Shown here in pieces: positions 1 through 10,225 of a stretch of DNA of 64,000 nucleotides; position 1 is the stretch's first letter; the number at the start of each line of letters is the position of its first letter. The stretch covers positions 2,212,001-2,276,000 of the forward strand of contig NZ_CP019640.1 of the NCBI RefSeq assembly GCF_001999905.1, read 5' to 3'. Below the pieces are notes generated by a model. The model was not told the origin of the DNA, searched no databases, and saw nothing but the letters and a program-made list of their open reading frames with translations. The position numbers and the translations under genes were made by a program. The stretch is from Planococcus lenghuensis. Lineage in GTDB: Bacteria; Bacillota; Bacilli; Bacillales_A; Planococcaceae.

Positions 1-688
1 CTTCTTCCACAATCGCCGCCTTCACTGCAATTCCCTTCGCCAGGTGCGTCTCCAATTCCTTGTCCGGCATCGCGCTGAATTGCCGGATCTTCAGCAATTC
101 TTCCAGCCAGCCGGGATTTGAAATGAATGCATGCTTGATGACTTCGGCCATTCCGGACCGGACTTCCCCTTCCGGTAGCGTAGCAAGAGTCCGGGTCTCA
201 TATAAGACAGCAGCCGGCTGATAAAAAGTGCCGATCATGTTTTTACCGGATGGATGATTGATAGCGGTTTTACCCCCGACCGCTGAGTCATGTGCCAGAA
301 TGGTCGTCGGGCATTGGAAGTACACAATGCCGCGCATAAACGTTGACGCTGCAAACCCAGCTACATCCCCTGCCGCTCCGCCTCCAAAGGCGATAAGCAC
401 GGATTTGCGCGAACAATTATTTTCCAACAGGAAAGAATGAATCGCCATGAATGTATCTGCGTTCTTTGCTTGTTCACCCGCTGGTATTTTAAGCACTCTT
501 AGATCGAGTCCTCCTAACGCATCGAGGAGCAGGCTGCCATGATGGCTCCATGCCTGTTCATCAGCAACGACCGCGATTTTATCGGCGCCATTGAGCAGTG
601 GTCTGTATTCGTCCTTGAACTGCTGGTATGCACCGTGCCCAATATGTACCCGGTAATCAGGCGCTGTATTTACTTCGACTGTTTGCAT
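1..688 (-). CDS. aroB: 3-dehydroquinate synthase (partial, 3' end outside window)
   Basis: Second step of the shikimate pathway: NAD- and metal-dependent cyclisation of DAHP to 3-dehydroquinate in the cytoplasm. About 229 residues are present from the ATG at 688. The NAD-binding glycine motif FGGGAAGDVAGF and the TTILAHDSAVGGKTAINH metal/substrate segment are both visible, typical of AroB. The reading frame stays open to position 1, so the C-terminal third lies off the left edge. It starts 3 nt after the aroC stop and is surely co-transcribed with it. The MQTVEV start matches the short N-terminus usual for the family. Confidence 0.95.
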   Translation of the reverse strand, partial: MQTVEVNTAPDYRVHIGHGAYQQFKDEYRPLLNGADKIAVVADEQAWSHHGSLLLDALGGLDLRVLKIPAGEQAKNADTFMAIHSFLLENNCSRKSVLIAFGGGAAGDVAGFAASTFMRGIVYFQCPTTILAHDSAVGGKTAINHPSGKNMIGTFYQPAAVLYETRTLATLPEGEVRSGMAEVIKHAFISNPGWLEELLKIRQFSAMPDKELETHLAKGIAVKAAIVEE

Positions 689-691
689 TCA

Positions 692-1864
692 TCAGAACCC
701 CTTCGTGTACGCCCGGTAATCAGCCACATTTTTTTGCAGGCGTGGCAGCTGATCCGCATCAAACTGCTCGAGCAGCGCATTGGCCACTTCCCAAGCGACA
801 ACGTGTTCCGCCACGACTGAAGCAGCTGGTACAGCGCAGCTGTCTGAGCGTTCAATGCTTGCTTTGAACGGTTCTTTCGTTTCGATATCCACACTTTCAA
901 GCGGTTTATAAAGCGTCGGGATCGGCTTCATGACGCCCCGGACGATGATCGGCATCCCGGTCGTCATGCCGCCTTCAAATCCGCCAAGATTATTGGTTCT
1001 GCGCGTGTAGCCATCTTCCTCAGACCAAAGAATTTCATCATGGACCTGACTGCCCGGCCGTCTGGCCATTTCAAAACCAAGTCCGAATTCCACACCCTTG
1101 AAGGCATTGATGCTCATGACAGCCTGTGCAATTTTCGCGTCAAGCTTCCGGTCATAGTGAACATAACTTCCAATCCCTGCCGGCATACCTTCAACGATCA
1201 CTTCGACGGTGCCACCGATTGAATCGCCTTTCTTTTTCGTTTCATCGATCAATGCAGTCATTTTCGCTGACGCTTCCGGATCTGCACAATATACCGGATC
1301 ATTTTCGATGATCTTCCGCAGTTCAGCAGCGGTCTTGCCATGCGCTTTCTGCACGTCCGCCTGAATGCCACCGATTTCTGTCACATGCGCGACAATTGAG
1401 ATACCGAGTTCTGCCAGCACTTGTTTGGCAACAGCACCGACCGCTACGCGCACGGTTGTCTCCCGCGCAGAGGACCGCTCAAGCACATTTCGCAAATCGC
1501 GGTGGCCGTATTTGATGCCGCCGTTCAAATCGGCGTGGCCTGGACGTGGCCGGGCAATCTGCCGCTTCACTTCTTCATCACCTTCGACCGGTTCAATCCC
1601 CATGATGTTTGTCCAGTGCTTCCAGTCATCATTATGGACGACGAGCGCCACCGGTGAGCCAAGGGTTTCCCCATGCCGGACACCGCCTGCAATATCTACT
1701 GTATCTTTCTCAATCTGCATCCGTCTGCCGCGGCCATGGCCGCCTTGCCGGCGTTTCAATTCCCGGTTGATCATTTCTGCTGTCAATGGCAGCTGGGCCG
1801 GTAATCCTTCGATAATGGCCGTTAGCTGTGGTCCGTGTGATTCTCCTGCTGTAAGGTATCGCAT
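692..1864 (-). CDS. aroC: Chorismate synthase
   Basis: FMN-dependent elimination of phosphate from EPSP to give chorismate, the precursor of aromatic amino acids, folate and menaquinone. The 390-residue product opens with [13 protein letters not shown], the signature N-terminus of chorismate synthase, and contains [13 protein letters not shown] and [13 protein letters not shown], also characteristic. An in-frame start 18 nt upstream exists, but the ATG at 1864 has a GGGGGA ribosome site 8 nt away and matches the family. aroB follows directly. B. subtilis has cheR between aroC and ndk; here that interval is 300 bp without a gene. Confidence 0.96.
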   Translation of the reverse strand: MRYLTAGESHGPQLTAIIEGLPAQLPLTAEMINRELKRRQGGHGRGRRMQIEKDTVDIAGGVRHGETLGSPVALVVHNDDWKHWTNIMGIEPVEGDEEVKRQIARPRPGHADLNGGIKYGHRDLRNVLERSSARETTVRVAVGAVAKQVLAELGISIVAHVTEIGGIQADVQKAHGKTAAELRKIIENDPVYCADPEASAKMTALIDETKKKGDSIGGTVEVIVEGMPAGIGSYVHYDRKLDAKIAQAVMSINAFKGVEFGLGFEMARRPGSQVHDEILWSEEDGYTRRTNNLGGFEGGMTTGMPIIVRGVMKPIPTLYKPLESVDIETKEPFKASIERSDSCAVPAASVVAEHVVAWEVANALLEQFDADQLPRLQKNVADYRAYTKGF

Positions 1865-2126
1865 GGCACTTTCCCCCTTCAACTCACTAAAGCTAAATTG
1901 TATGATTACTACTATATCATAATCCGACGGGGCGACAATACCGCATCCCCATTAAAAAACTGCCTAAACTGAACTCCCCCGCAATTCTGTGAATTTATGT
2001 AAGTCACCTGAAATGAATGATGTTCATCCGTATTTTTCCATCAGCTGAATTTAATACGTTCCTTCTTCAATTATTACTGATCTTTACCCGCACCGCTTCG
2101 GCTGCCCCGGAAGAGATAAATGGAAA

Positions 2127-2155
2127 TAAAAAAAGACAGCCGGAGCTGCCTTTTT
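2127..2155 (-). terminator. Intrinsic terminator of the ndk transcript
   Basis: On the minus strand GGCAGC-TCCG-GCTGTC forms a short stem with one G-U pair, followed by a run of seven T. It lies just beyond the ndk stop and separates ndk from aroC. The rest of 1865-2126 shows no gene; it presumably holds the aroCB promoter. Confidence 0.75.
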
Positions 2156-2164
2156 ATACGCTTA

Positions 2165-2611
2165 TTAGTCGATCCAGCTTCCGATCGTCTTTTCGTAGGA
2201 TACAAGCTCTTCTTCTTTGAAGAACAAGCCAATTTCACGCTCTGCGCTTTCAGGAGAATCTGAACCATGAATCATGTTTTTTCCGACAGTTACAGCGAAG
2301 TCGCCGCGGATTGTGCCAGGAGCTGCATCTTTCGGATTCGTTGCCCCCATCATCTGACGGGCAGTTGCAATCACATTCTCACCTTCCCATACCATTGCGA
2401 AAACGGGGCCCGACGTGATGAACTCAACAAGCTCGCCAAAGAATGGGCGTTCTTTATGTTCTCCATAATGCTGTTCCGCTAATTCCTGTGAAATCTGCAT
2501 GAGCTTAGCTCCTGCAAGCTTATAGCCTTTTTGTTCGAAACGGCCGACGATTTCGCCGACTGCGTTGCGCTGGACACCGTCCGGCTTAACCATCAAAAAT
2601 GTTTTTTCCAT
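2165..2611 (-). CDS. ndk: Nucleoside diphosphate kinase
   Basis: Transfers the gamma-phosphate of ATP to nucleoside diphosphates through a phospho-histidine. The 148-residue protein starts [16 protein letters not shown] and has the active-site segment [16 protein letters not shown], with the catalytic His at about residue 115; length and motif are canonical. The start at 2611 was chosen over an in-frame start at 2632 because the family begins at MEKTF and an AGGGAGTG-type ribosome site precedes it. It follows hepT in the same orientation, as in B. subtilis. Confidence 0.96.
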   Translation of the reverse strand: MEKTFLMVKPDGVQRNAVGEIVGRFEQKGYKLAGAKLMQISQELAEQHYGEHKERPFFGELVEFITSGPVFAMVWEGENVIATARQMMGATNPKDAAPGTIRGDFAVTVGKNMIHGSDSPESAEREIGLFFKEEELVSYEKTIGSWID

Positions 2612-2695
2612 ATTCAACACTCCCTTAATCAAAACTTAGGCATTTAGCCCACCGTAAAAAATACTATCATGACCCATCGGATTGTCAACTGAAAT

Positions 2696-3670
2696 CTAGA
2701 ACTTCCGCTTGCCGATGAAAAATGCAAGATCACGAAGCGCTTTCTTTGACGGAATATCGGGCAGGGCCGCCAATTCCCGAAGCGCCTTCTGTAAATAGCG
2801 GTCACTCAGCTCTTTTGAGCGCCGAATGCCGGCACTCTCCCGCACTTCCTCCACTACATCAAGCCGCTGCCGGTCGGTCAATTCTTCTCCCAGCGTCCGC
2901 TGAAGCAATGCCTGCAGTTTCTCATCGTCCCGGGCAAACAAAATCGGCAATGTGATATTGCCTTGCAGAAAATCGCTGCCAGCCGGTTTGCCGAGCTCTG
3001 CGTCAGAAGCCGTGAAATCCAGCACATCATCAATGATCTGAAAAGACATGCCGATGAAATAACCGAACCGGCGAAGATGAGCTACTGTCGCCGGATCTGC
3101 TCCGGCGGCCAGCCCGCCAAGTTCGCAGCTCGATGAAATGAGCAGCGCCGTTTTCCGCTTAATGCGCCGCAGGTAGCTCCGCAAATTCTGATCCAGCTGA
3201 CTCTTATCCTCGATCTGAATGATTTCTCCCCGGCATACTTCAATGATCGCTTTTGCCAGCACTTCATGGAGTACCGGGTTCCGGACAGCGGCCGCATGTT
3301 CCAGCGCCCGGGCGAACATGAAATCTCCGGTGTACATTGCAACCCGATTATTCCACTGGGCTTTAACCGTCGGCTCCCCGCGCCGCACTTCCGAATCATC
3401 TATCACATCATCATGGACGAGTGACGCCATATGGATCAGTTCAAGTGGCACCGCCACATTTCGGACCGTTGCCGCATCGTAATCGCCAAATTTGGCGGCA
3501 AGCAGCACAAAAACAGGGCGGATACGTTTCCCTCCGGCCTGCAGCAGGTGAAGAGAAGCATCGTTTAATAAGTGGGAGGATGACTGGACTGCCTGTTCTA
3601 ATTCTTTTTCGATGATCTCAAGTTCCGGTCTGAGATCGGAATAAAGGATTCTCAGCTTCACTTTTTCCAC
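2696..3670 (-). CDS. hepT: Heptaprenyl diphosphate synthase component II
   Basis: Catalytic subunit of the two-part trans-prenyltransferase that makes the C35 side chain of menaquinone-7 at the membrane. The 324 residues include the GGKRIRP substrate-binding motif (about 46-52) and both Asp-rich motifs, DDVID (87-91) and DDVLD (214-218). The best start is a GTG at 3670 with a GAGAAGG site 8 nt upstream; another GTG three codons in cannot be excluded. It needs HepS (4399-5172), encoded two genes upstream, and is transcribed after menG, which completes the same quinone. Confidence 0.95.
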   Translation of the reverse strand: MEKVKLRILYSDLRPELEIIEKELEQAVQSSSHLLNDASLHLLQAGGKRIRPVFVLLAAKFGDYDAATVRNVAVPLELIHMASLVHDDVIDDSEVRRGEPTVKAQWNNRVAMYTGDFMFARALEHAAAVRNPVLHEVLAKAIIEVCRGEIIQIEDKSQLDQNLRSYLRRIKRKTALLISSSCELGGLAAGADPATVAHLRRFGYFIGMSFQIIDDVLDFTASDAELGKPAGSDFLQGNITLPILFARDDEKLQALLQRTLGEELTDRQRLDVVEEVRESAGIRRSKELSDRYLQKALRELAALPDIPSKKALRDLAFFIGKRKF

Positions 3671-3688
3671 GACTACAACCTTCTCCCG

Positions 3689-4393
3689 CTAAATTGGATT
3701 TTTGAATCCGATATGAAGAGCTGCTGCCCCTCCGCTGTATGGCTTATACTTGATTTCCTGAAAGCCGACCGAAGCAAACAGCCGGGCCAGACCTTTCATA
3801 TCCGGAAAAGCCTTCGCCGATTCCTGAAGCCATGAATATTCTTTGTAGCTTTTGGCGAACAGCTTGCCGAATGCCGGCATAATAAAGCGGAAATAAAGAC
3901 GGAATACGGGTCTGAACAGCCGGCTCTCAGGCTGGCTGGTCTCAAGACACGCAATCATCCCCCCGGGTCTCAGCACCCGGTGCATTTCTGCAAGCGCTTG
4001 CCTGTAATCCGGGACATTGCGCAGCCCGAAGCCGATGGTAACGAAATCAAATGAATTGTCCGGAAATGGCAATTGCATGGCATTTCCATGAACAAGTTCA
4101 ACTTGCGGCATGTCTTTCGTCTTCTCAACGCCGACATTCAGCATGTTCCGGCTGAAATCCAAACCGACCACCCGGCCAGCCGGCCCGGCTGCTTCTGCAA
4201 GCGCAATGGTCCAGTCCGCGGTTCCGCAGCAAACATCCAGCGCAGCGGCACCTTCGGGAACCTGCATTTTTTCCATTGCATCTTTTCGCCAGCGCACATG
4301 CTGCTGGAAAGAGATGACTGAGTTCATCTGGTCATAATTCCCTGATATTTTTTCAAACACTTCGTGCACACGTTGTTCTTTCGTCTTTTGCAT
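3689..4393 (-). CDS. menG: Demethylmenaquinone C-methyltransferase
   Basis: SAM-dependent methylation of demethylmenaquinone, the last step of menaquinone synthesis (UbiE/MenG family). The 234-residue product has the class I methyltransferase SAM loop [11 protein letters not shown] near residue 55 and the family segments [25 protein letters not shown] and [16 protein letters not shown]. The ATG at 4393 is preferred to an in-frame GTG at 4402 because AAGGG lies 8 nt upstream. It sits between hepS and hepT, so tail synthesis and ring methylation are expressed together. Confidence 0.95.
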   Translation of the reverse strand: MQKTKEQRVHEVFEKISGNYDQMNSVISFQQHVRWRKDAMEKMQVPEGAAALDVCCGTADWTIALAEAAGPAGRVVGLDFSRNMLNVGVEKTKDMPQVELVHGNAMQLPFPDNSFDFVTIGFGLRNVPDYRQALAEMHRVLRPGGMIACLETSQPESRLFRPVFRLYFRFIMPAFGKLFAKSYKEYSWLQESAKAFPDMKGLARLFASVGFQEIKYKPYSGGAAALHIGFKNPI

Positions 4394-4398
4394 GTCCC

Positions 4399-5172
4399 TC
4401 ACCCTTCGCGTATCAATTGCTCCATTTTACGGTGCGGCAGCACGCGGTTGAGCAGAAAGCTTTCCAGCTCCTTCTGGAGCGGCTGCTGCTTGGCCAGATG
4501 AACCACTTCGCTATAGAGCGTATTCACCTTCTCGTGCAGCCATTGTTCAGCTGTCAGCATACTGCCTGTCGCCTTGGCCAATACGTTCAGAAGAGGGCTT
4601 CTGCCACCGGACTTTAGCAACTCGAGTTCGCTTTCATATCGCAGCAGGCTGAGGGCACGGATTGCCAACCGTTCATAGGATCCGTAGCTATAAAACTCAT
4701 AAAAGGTCCGGATCAGGCCAGCTTCGATTTCTCCAACCGCGATTTCGATGTCTGTCGGCCGCCATGGAAGGCTCTCATATAAAGAAGCCTTGTTTTCGCT
4801 GATTTCTGCAATTGCGCTTGACAGCTGCCGGACCAAATCGATATTTTTCAGACGGGCCAGCACTTGATAATACACGCCGCTATAGTAATCGCCTGCCAGT
4901 ACCGTCAGCTGCTGTTCGAGGTTGGCTGCTCCGTTTTCCTCTACATGTTCATGCGCGTCGAGTGCAGCCTGGACAATCGATACCGTTTTTGATGATGCTT
5001 CCGTCTCGGAAGACCAGTATTCCCCGTTTAAGTAGGGAAGCAGCAAAAAGAACAGCCGAGTCCGTTTCACTGCAGGACCTGCCGTGAACTTCTCGAGTGT
5101 CCGATGATGAACAAGTTCCATGATGCGGACTTGTTCCAATGTGATTTTTTCATCTATTTGCTGTTCATTCAT
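4399..5172 (-). CDS. hepS: Heptaprenyl diphosphate synthase component I
   Basis: Non-catalytic, mostly alpha-helical subunit that sets chain length in heptaprenyl diphosphate synthase together with HepT. It is recognised from the [16 protein letters not shown] segment and its position before menG-hepT. The ATG at 5172 (257 aa) is preferred because GGAG lies 9 nt upstream. The next in-frame ATG at 5202 has no ribosome site and lies close to a TATACT sequence (5209-5214 on this strand) that could be a -10 element. The stop is 5 nt before the menG start. Confidence 0.9.
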   Translation of the reverse strand: MNEQQIDEKITLEQVRIMELVHHRTLEKFTAGPAVKRTRLFFLLLPYLNGEYWSSETEASSKTVSIVQAALDAHEHVEENGAANLEQQLTVLAGDYYSGVYYQVLARLKNIDLVRQLSSAIAEISENKASLYESLPWRPTDIEIAVGEIEAGLIRTFYEFYSYGSYERLAIRALSLLRYESELELLKSGGRSPLLNVLAKATGSMLTAEQWLHEKVNTLYSEVVHLAKQQPLQKELESFLLNRVLPHRKMEQLIREG

Positions 5173-5249
5173 GCCTGCTTGCTCCAATCGTGAATGCGCC
5201 ATGTTTCATAGTATACCACAGCGCACGCGGACCATTCACTTCAGCGGAT

Positions 5250-5471
5250 TCATTTTTTACCTTCGCTTTCGATGAGACCGTAAGCTGTATGAATCTCCGC
5301 TTTTCCCCGGATTTTCATAGCTGATGTGTGTTCCGTGAATTGCGCGATCATTACTTCGCCTCTGTCCAGTTTTTCGGAATGATGGAATTTTGTATCCGTT
5401 CCCCGGGTCAGCCCGATGACGTTTACGCCGTCTTCTGCAGCTTTTATCACAATATATTCACTCTGTGCCAT
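5250..5471 (-). CDS. mtrB: trp RNA-binding attenuation protein (TRAP)
   Basis: TRAP forms an 11-subunit ring that, when loaded with tryptophan, binds spaced GAG/UAG triplets in the trp leader and related mRNAs, giving transcription attenuation and translation repression. The 73-residue product carries [20 protein letters not shown] and [22 protein letters not shown], close to the B. subtilis protein. The ATG at 5471 was chosen from the family N-terminus ([11 protein letters not shown]); longer frames upstream overlap folE. It follows folE by 17 nt, the usual mtrAB arrangement. Its target trp leader is not in this window. Confidence 0.95.
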   Translation of the reverse strand: MAQSEYIVIKAAEDGVNVIGLTRGTDTKFHHSEKLDRGEVMIAQFTEHTSAMKIRGKAEIHTAYGLIESEGKK

Positions 5472-5488
5472 CTTATCACCTGCCCGTA

Positions 5489-6067
5489 TCAGTTCATTTG
5501 AATGTAAGAGATCACTTCTGACCGTTTGATTGCATCTTCTTCGAGTACACCGCGGGCTGCAGCAGTCACTGTTTTGCTTCCCGGTTTTTTCACACCGCGC
5601 ATGGTCATGCACATATGTTCCGCTTCGACCATTACATACACACCTTTGGCCCCAAGCGTATCCATCACAGCGTCAGCAATGGTGGTCGTAATCCGCTCCT
5701 GCAGTTGCGGGCGCTTTGCAATGCTTTCAACAGCCCTTGCCAATTTGCTCAGTCCAGCCACTGTGCCGTTTTGGGGAATATAGGCAATATGCGCTTTCCC
5801 GAAAAACGGCACCAGATGATGCTCGCACATCGAATAAAAAGGGATATCTTTAACCAGCACTAACTCTTCATGTTCTTCATGAAAGACGGTTCTGAAATAA
5901 TCGCGTGGATCTTCCTGAAGACCGGAAAAAATCTCCTCATACATCTTTGCCACCCGTTTGGGGGTATCCAGCAATCCTTCACGGGCCGGATCTTCACCGA
6001 CTGCCTCCAGAATCATAGAAACGGCTTGCTCTATTTTCTTTAAATCCATTCCTGACACAGTCTTCAT
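5489..6067 (-). CDS. folE: GTP cyclohydrolase I
   Basis: First enzyme of folate synthesis (GTP to dihydroneopterin triphosphate), called mtrA in B. subtilis. The 192-residue protein has the zinc ligands in [18 protein letters not shown] (Cys81, His84) and [11 protein letters not shown] (Cys153), plus the [20 protein letters not shown] segment. The start at 6067 has GGAGGAA 7 nt upstream and gives the usual length; the frame runs further but upstream residues do not match the family. It leads the folE-mtrB-hepS-menG-hepT-ndk series. Confidence 0.96.
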   Translation of the reverse strand: MKTVSGMDLKKIEQAVSMILEAVGEDPAREGLLDTPKRVAKMYEEIFSGLQEDPRDYFRTVFHEEHEELVLVKDIPFYSMCEHHLVPFFGKAHIAYIPQNGTVAGLSKLARAVESIAKRPQLQERITTTIADAVMDTLGAKGVYVMVEAEHMCMTMRGVKKPGSKTVTAAARGVLEEDAIKRSEVISYIQMN

Positions 6068-6262
6068 TACTGTTTCCTCCTGAAACACAAATTCATACTG
6101 AATCGTAGCATATGTATGATCCTTTAGCAAAATAGCCGACTGCAAAAGGACTTAAAAAAAGCACCGGTTTCTCTCCGTCGCCCTGGAAGCATTGCTGGCC
6201 CTGACCGGATGCAGACCCAAAAAATGATTTTCCCACTGATTGCATAGCGGAATATGAATTAC

Positions 6263-6300
6263 AAAAAGAATGGCCTTTGCGCGTCTTGCCGCAAAGACCA
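6263..6300 (-). terminator. Intrinsic terminator downstream of hbs
   Basis: On the minus strand GGTCTTTGCG and CGCAAAGGCC pair around a six-base loop and are followed by ATTCTTTTTG. It lies about 25 nt after the HU stop codon and insulates hbs from folE. The rest of the 6068-6322 interval should hold the folE promoter. Confidence 0.85.
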
Positions 6301-6322
6301 TCCTTTATGTAGGCATTGAAAA

Positions 6323-6595
6323 TTATTTTACCGCGTCTTTCAGCGCTTTTCCTGGTTTGAATGCAGGAATTTTGCTGGCTGCGATTTCGATTTCCTCACC
6401 TGTTTGCGGGTTGCGTCCTTTACGGGCTGCCCGTTCACGGACTTCAAAGTTCCCGAAACCAATCAGGGAAACTTTATCACCCTCTGTCAGTGCATTCTGG
6501 ATTGTATCGAATGTTGCATCGACTGCACTTGCTGCATCTTTACGGGAGATGCCTGCCGCTTCTGCAACAGAGTTCACCAATTCTGTTTTGTTCAT
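6323..6595 (-). CDS. hbs: DNA-binding protein HU
   Basis: Nucleoid-associated histone-like protein that bends and compacts DNA as a dimer. The 90-residue product begins [20 protein letters not shown] and contains the [24 protein letters not shown]-binding arm, the textbook HU pattern. The ATG at 6595 has an excellent AGGAGGTGA site; an in-frame GTG nine bases upstream overlaps that site and is rejected. In B. subtilis spoIVA separates hbs from yphF, but here there is only a 160-bp gap. Confidence 0.97.
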   Translation of the reverse strand: MNKTELVNSVAEAAGISRKDAASAVDATFDTIQNALTEGDKVSLIGFGNFEVRERAARKGRNPQTGEEIEIAASKIPAFKPGKALKDAVK

Positions 6596-6655
6596 GTCAT
6601 TCACCTCCTCTCAAAGAGATACAAATCTGAAGACCTGATAAAAGAGTATCATAAC

Positions 6656-6690
6656 CAAAAACCCGCCGCAACAACATTTGCGGCGGGTTT
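6656..6690 (-). terminator. Intrinsic terminator after the yphF-like gene
   Basis: A perfect 10-bp stem, ACCCGCCGCA (6661-6670) with TGCGGCGGGT (6679-6688), is followed on the minus strand by TTTTTGG. It would end transcription from yphF before hbs. The stretch between it and the hbs start must contain the hbs promoter. Confidence 0.85.
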
Positions 6691-6756
6691 CCAAAAATAA
6701 GAAAAAGTAACATCCTTTTGTCACGGCATTTTCTTTCTTCAGTGCTGAAAGACTGG

Positions 6757-7473
6757 TTAATTTTCATTTTCGGTGAGGAAAACAGGCTCTCCTTCTTCAT
6801 TGACGGTATACGGAAGCGAGTAAGCCGGCACAATCGGACTATCATCATACAGCAGGAACCGGATGTCTTCGCCCGGTGTTACTTCCCCTTCGTATTCCTG
6901 CAGTTCCGTGAAAAGATCCATCGAATAATCCACATAGAAATCACCGGCCCCGGTGACGACGATCGGTAGATTGCGGCCGCTGTAAGGGCTCGTTACTTCC
7001 GCAGCGCCTTCGAGTCCCATTGCCTCATAACTGGGCCGGTACACATTATCCGTCACTACACTGGCAATCGGCACATAGCCGTTTATGCCTTTTCGGACGT
7101 TCAGCGAACGGAGCTGCTCTGCCAGCTGGAGATCGACAAGTTTAACGGTCGGTACGTTTTCCACGTCCATCAGGACATATTGATAAACGCCGCCTTGTTC
7201 AAATGCATTGGACGGAATTTCAGGCAGGTAAGCCGGTACAATTTTCGAAAAATCGATCGGATACTTGATATACTGATCCACATCTGCATCGCGGTTCCTG
7301 ATCGGGATCAGTCCGCCTGAATTCTCCCGGAAGCGATCGACCGCTTCCTGCACGGAGTTCAGCTGTTGCTCATACGGAATATTCGTGCCCTCCCGCTCGC
7401 TTGATGGGAACAGACAGCCCGATAATAGCACACTGACCGTTGCCAGAAGCAGGACCAGAGCTAATTTTTTCAT
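6757..7473 (-). CDS. yphF: YphF-like lipoprotein
   Basis: Predicted lipoprotein of 238 residues. The N-terminus MKKLALVLLLATVSVLLSGC is a lipoprotein signal with a lipobox ending at Cys20, so the mature protein should be anchored to the outer face of the membrane. The body has no motif I recognise; it is acidic and ends in a Glu/Asn-rich tail. Identity as YphF rests on position between yphE/gpsA and hbs. The start at 7473 places the signal at the N-terminus. B. subtilis yphF lies beside spoIVA, but its role is not known to me. Confidence 0.75.
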   Translation of the reverse strand: MKKLALVLLLATVSVLLSGCLFPSSEREGTNIPYEQQLNSVQEAVDRFRENSGGLIPIRNRDADVDQYIKYPIDFSKIVPAYLPEIPSNAFEQGGVYQYVLMDVENVPTVKLVDLQLAEQLRSLNVRKGINGYVPIASVVTDNVYRPSYEAMGLEGAAEVTSPYSGRNLPIVVTGAGDFYVDYSMDLFTELQEYEGEVTPGEDIRFLLYDDSPIVPAYSLPYTVNEEGEPVFLTENEN

Positions 7474-7486
7474 ATTATTCACCTCA

Positions 7487-7687
7487 TTAATTGCCGGTCG
7501 GTCCACTGAATACGATGAACGCCGACAGGATGCAGCCAATGATAAGCAGACCATACGCAGTCAGTGCCGTAACGAACTTCAGTACACCATTATTAATTTT
7601 GTATCTGCTGAGATAGATCAGTCCCATGGAAAGCATCAGAAATCCCATTCCGATGAAGGCAATCCACATTTTATCGAGAGAGGTCAT
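7487..7687 (-). CDS. yphE: DUF2768 small membrane protein (YphE-like)
   Basis: A 66-residue protein that is almost all membrane: one hydrophobic segment at about residues 8-25 (WIAFIGMGFLMLSMGLIYLS) and a second at about 39-61. This matches the two-helix DUF2768 family represented by B. subtilis YphE. It lies between gpsA and yphF, 13 nt before the lipoprotein gene, suggesting joint expression of two envelope proteins. No function is known to me. The ATG at 7687 follows a GGCGG-type site. Confidence 0.75.
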   Translation of the reverse strand: MTSLDKMWIAFIGMGFLMLSMGLIYLSRYKINNGVLKFVTALTAYGLLIIGCILSAFIVFSGPTGN

Positions 7688-7730
7688 GTTCTAGCCGCCT
7701 TTCGCTCAATTTCAGTCAACAGTATAGCAC

Positions 7731-7767
7731 AGAAAAAGAAGGGACGCGGCAACGCGCTCCCTTCTTT
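7731..7767 (-). terminator. Intrinsic terminator after gpsA
   Basis: AAGAAGGGACGCG and CGCGCTCCCTTCTT form a long stem with a tight loop. On the minus strand it ends in TTTTTCTG. It separates gpsA-der from yphE-yphF. Confidence 0.85.
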
Positions 7768-7775
7768 TGTGACAA

Positions 7776-8798
7776 TTAAAGCAAGTCGATCATATCTTCC
7801 ATTTCGTCTTTTTTCACACGGTCCATCAGGCCTTCCGCCGCTTTCTCCACGGGCACCTGTTCAAACAGCACCGAGTAGAGCGCTGCTGTGATCGGCATTG
7901 GCACGCCGACTTTCTGCGACAGCTGATAAGCGGCTTTCGTCGTCCGGATTCCTTCGACAACCATGCCCATCGATGCTTCGACTTCCTCCACGGTTTTGCC
8001 TTTGCCGAGCATATTGCCTGCCCGCCAGTTCCGGGAATGCGGGCTTGTGCAAGTGACGATCAAGTCACCGACACCGGAAAGCCCTGAGAACGTTAACGGC
8101 GTGGCGCCTAGTTTCACGCCGAGCCGGGCAATTTCCGCAAGCCCCCGCGTGATCAGGGCCGCTTTCGCGTTATCTCCATAGCCGAGTCCGTCCGTCAGTC
8201 CGGCTGCAAGCGCAATGATGTTCTTTAACGCTCCGCCAATCTCCACTCCTACGACATCGGTGTTCGTGTAGACCCGCAGGAACTGGTTCATGAACAGGTC
8301 CTGCACGCGCTTTGCTGCTTCCTTGTCCTCTGAGGCGGCCGTAATGGTCGTCGGATGCTCTTTGGCCACTTCTTCTGCATGGCTCGGTCCAGACAGCACG
8401 ACAATCGCTTTCAGCTGCTCAGTTCCGACTTCTTCCCGAATCATTTCACTGATGCGCTTGTGGGTATCCGGCTCAATACCCTTGGAAACGTGGATGAACA
8501 ACGCAGACTTATCCATCCCGCCGCTGATTTCTGCACACACTTCCCGGATGGCTTTCGATGGCACCGCAATAACGAAGGTTTCTGAATGCCGGATCGCATG
8601 CTGTAAATCACTTGTTGCTTTCAGCGTTCCCGGCAGCCGGAAACCCGGCAGGTATCTTTCGTTTGTTCCGCTGTTCAGTTCATCAGCCTGGTCGGCACGA
8701 TGCGTCCATAAGAGCACATCATGCCCGTTCAGCGTCAGCACGTAAGCCAGCGCCGTTCCCCAGCTGCCAGCTCCAAATACTGTGACTTTTTCCATCAT
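7776..8798 (-). CDS. gpsA: NAD(P)-dependent glycerol-3-phosphate dehydrogenase
   Basis: Reduces dihydroxyacetone phosphate to sn-glycerol-3-phosphate for phospholipid and teichoic acid backbones. The 340-residue protein has an N-terminal Rossmann motif (VFGAGSWGTALA, about residues 7-18), GGALKNIIALAAGLTDGLGYGDNAKAA with the catalytic Lys, and SGVGDLIVTCTSPHSRN, all diagnostic. Two adjacent ATG codons (8798 and 8795) follow GGAGGAG; either could be used. It follows der in the same direction and is ended by a strong terminator. Confidence 0.96.
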   Translation of the reverse strand: MMEKVTVFGAGSWGTALAYVLTLNGHDVLLWTHRADQADELNSGTNERYLPGFRLPGTLKATSDLQHAIRHSETFVIAVPSKAIREVCAEISGGMDKSALFIHVSKGIEPDTHKRISEMIREEVGTEQLKAIVVLSGPSHAEEVAKEHPTTITAASEDKEAAKRVQDLFMNQFLRVYTNTDVVGVEIGGALKNIIALAAGLTDGLGYGDNAKAALITRGLAEIARLGVKLGATPLTFSGLSGVGDLIVTCTSPHSRNWRAGNMLGKGKTVEEVEASMGMVVEGIRTTKAAYQLSQKVGVPMPITAALYSVLFEQVPVEKAAEGLMDRVKKDEMEDMIDLL

Positions 8799-8811
8799 GC
8801 TCTCCTCCTTC

Positions 8812-10122
<1,311 letters not shown>

Positions 10123-10162
10123 AATACATAACACCCTTCCAGCTTCAGATAGTTCTATTATA

Positions 10163-10203
10163 CACAAAAAGCGGCGGAACAATGGAATGCCCGCCGCTTT
10201 CTG
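10163..10203 (-). terminator. Intrinsic terminator after the S1-domain gene
   Basis: AAAGCGGCGG (10168-10177) pairs with CCGCCGCTTT (10191-10200), and on the minus strand the stem runs into TTTTTGTG. It lies just after the rpsA-like stop codon and upstream of der. Confidence 0.82.
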
Positions 10204-10225
10204 GGTATGAAGTTAAGAAGTCCGT

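Noticed and set aside
1365-1922. A 185-codon open frame opposite aroC
   Set aside because: It lies wholly antisense to chorismate synthase, has no domain and is Arg/Ser/Pro-rich, as expected of a shadow frame.
6757-7687. yphF-yphE as a new two-gene envelope system
   Set aside because: Both have counterparts at the same place in B. subtilis, so they are conserved genes of unknown function rather than a new system.
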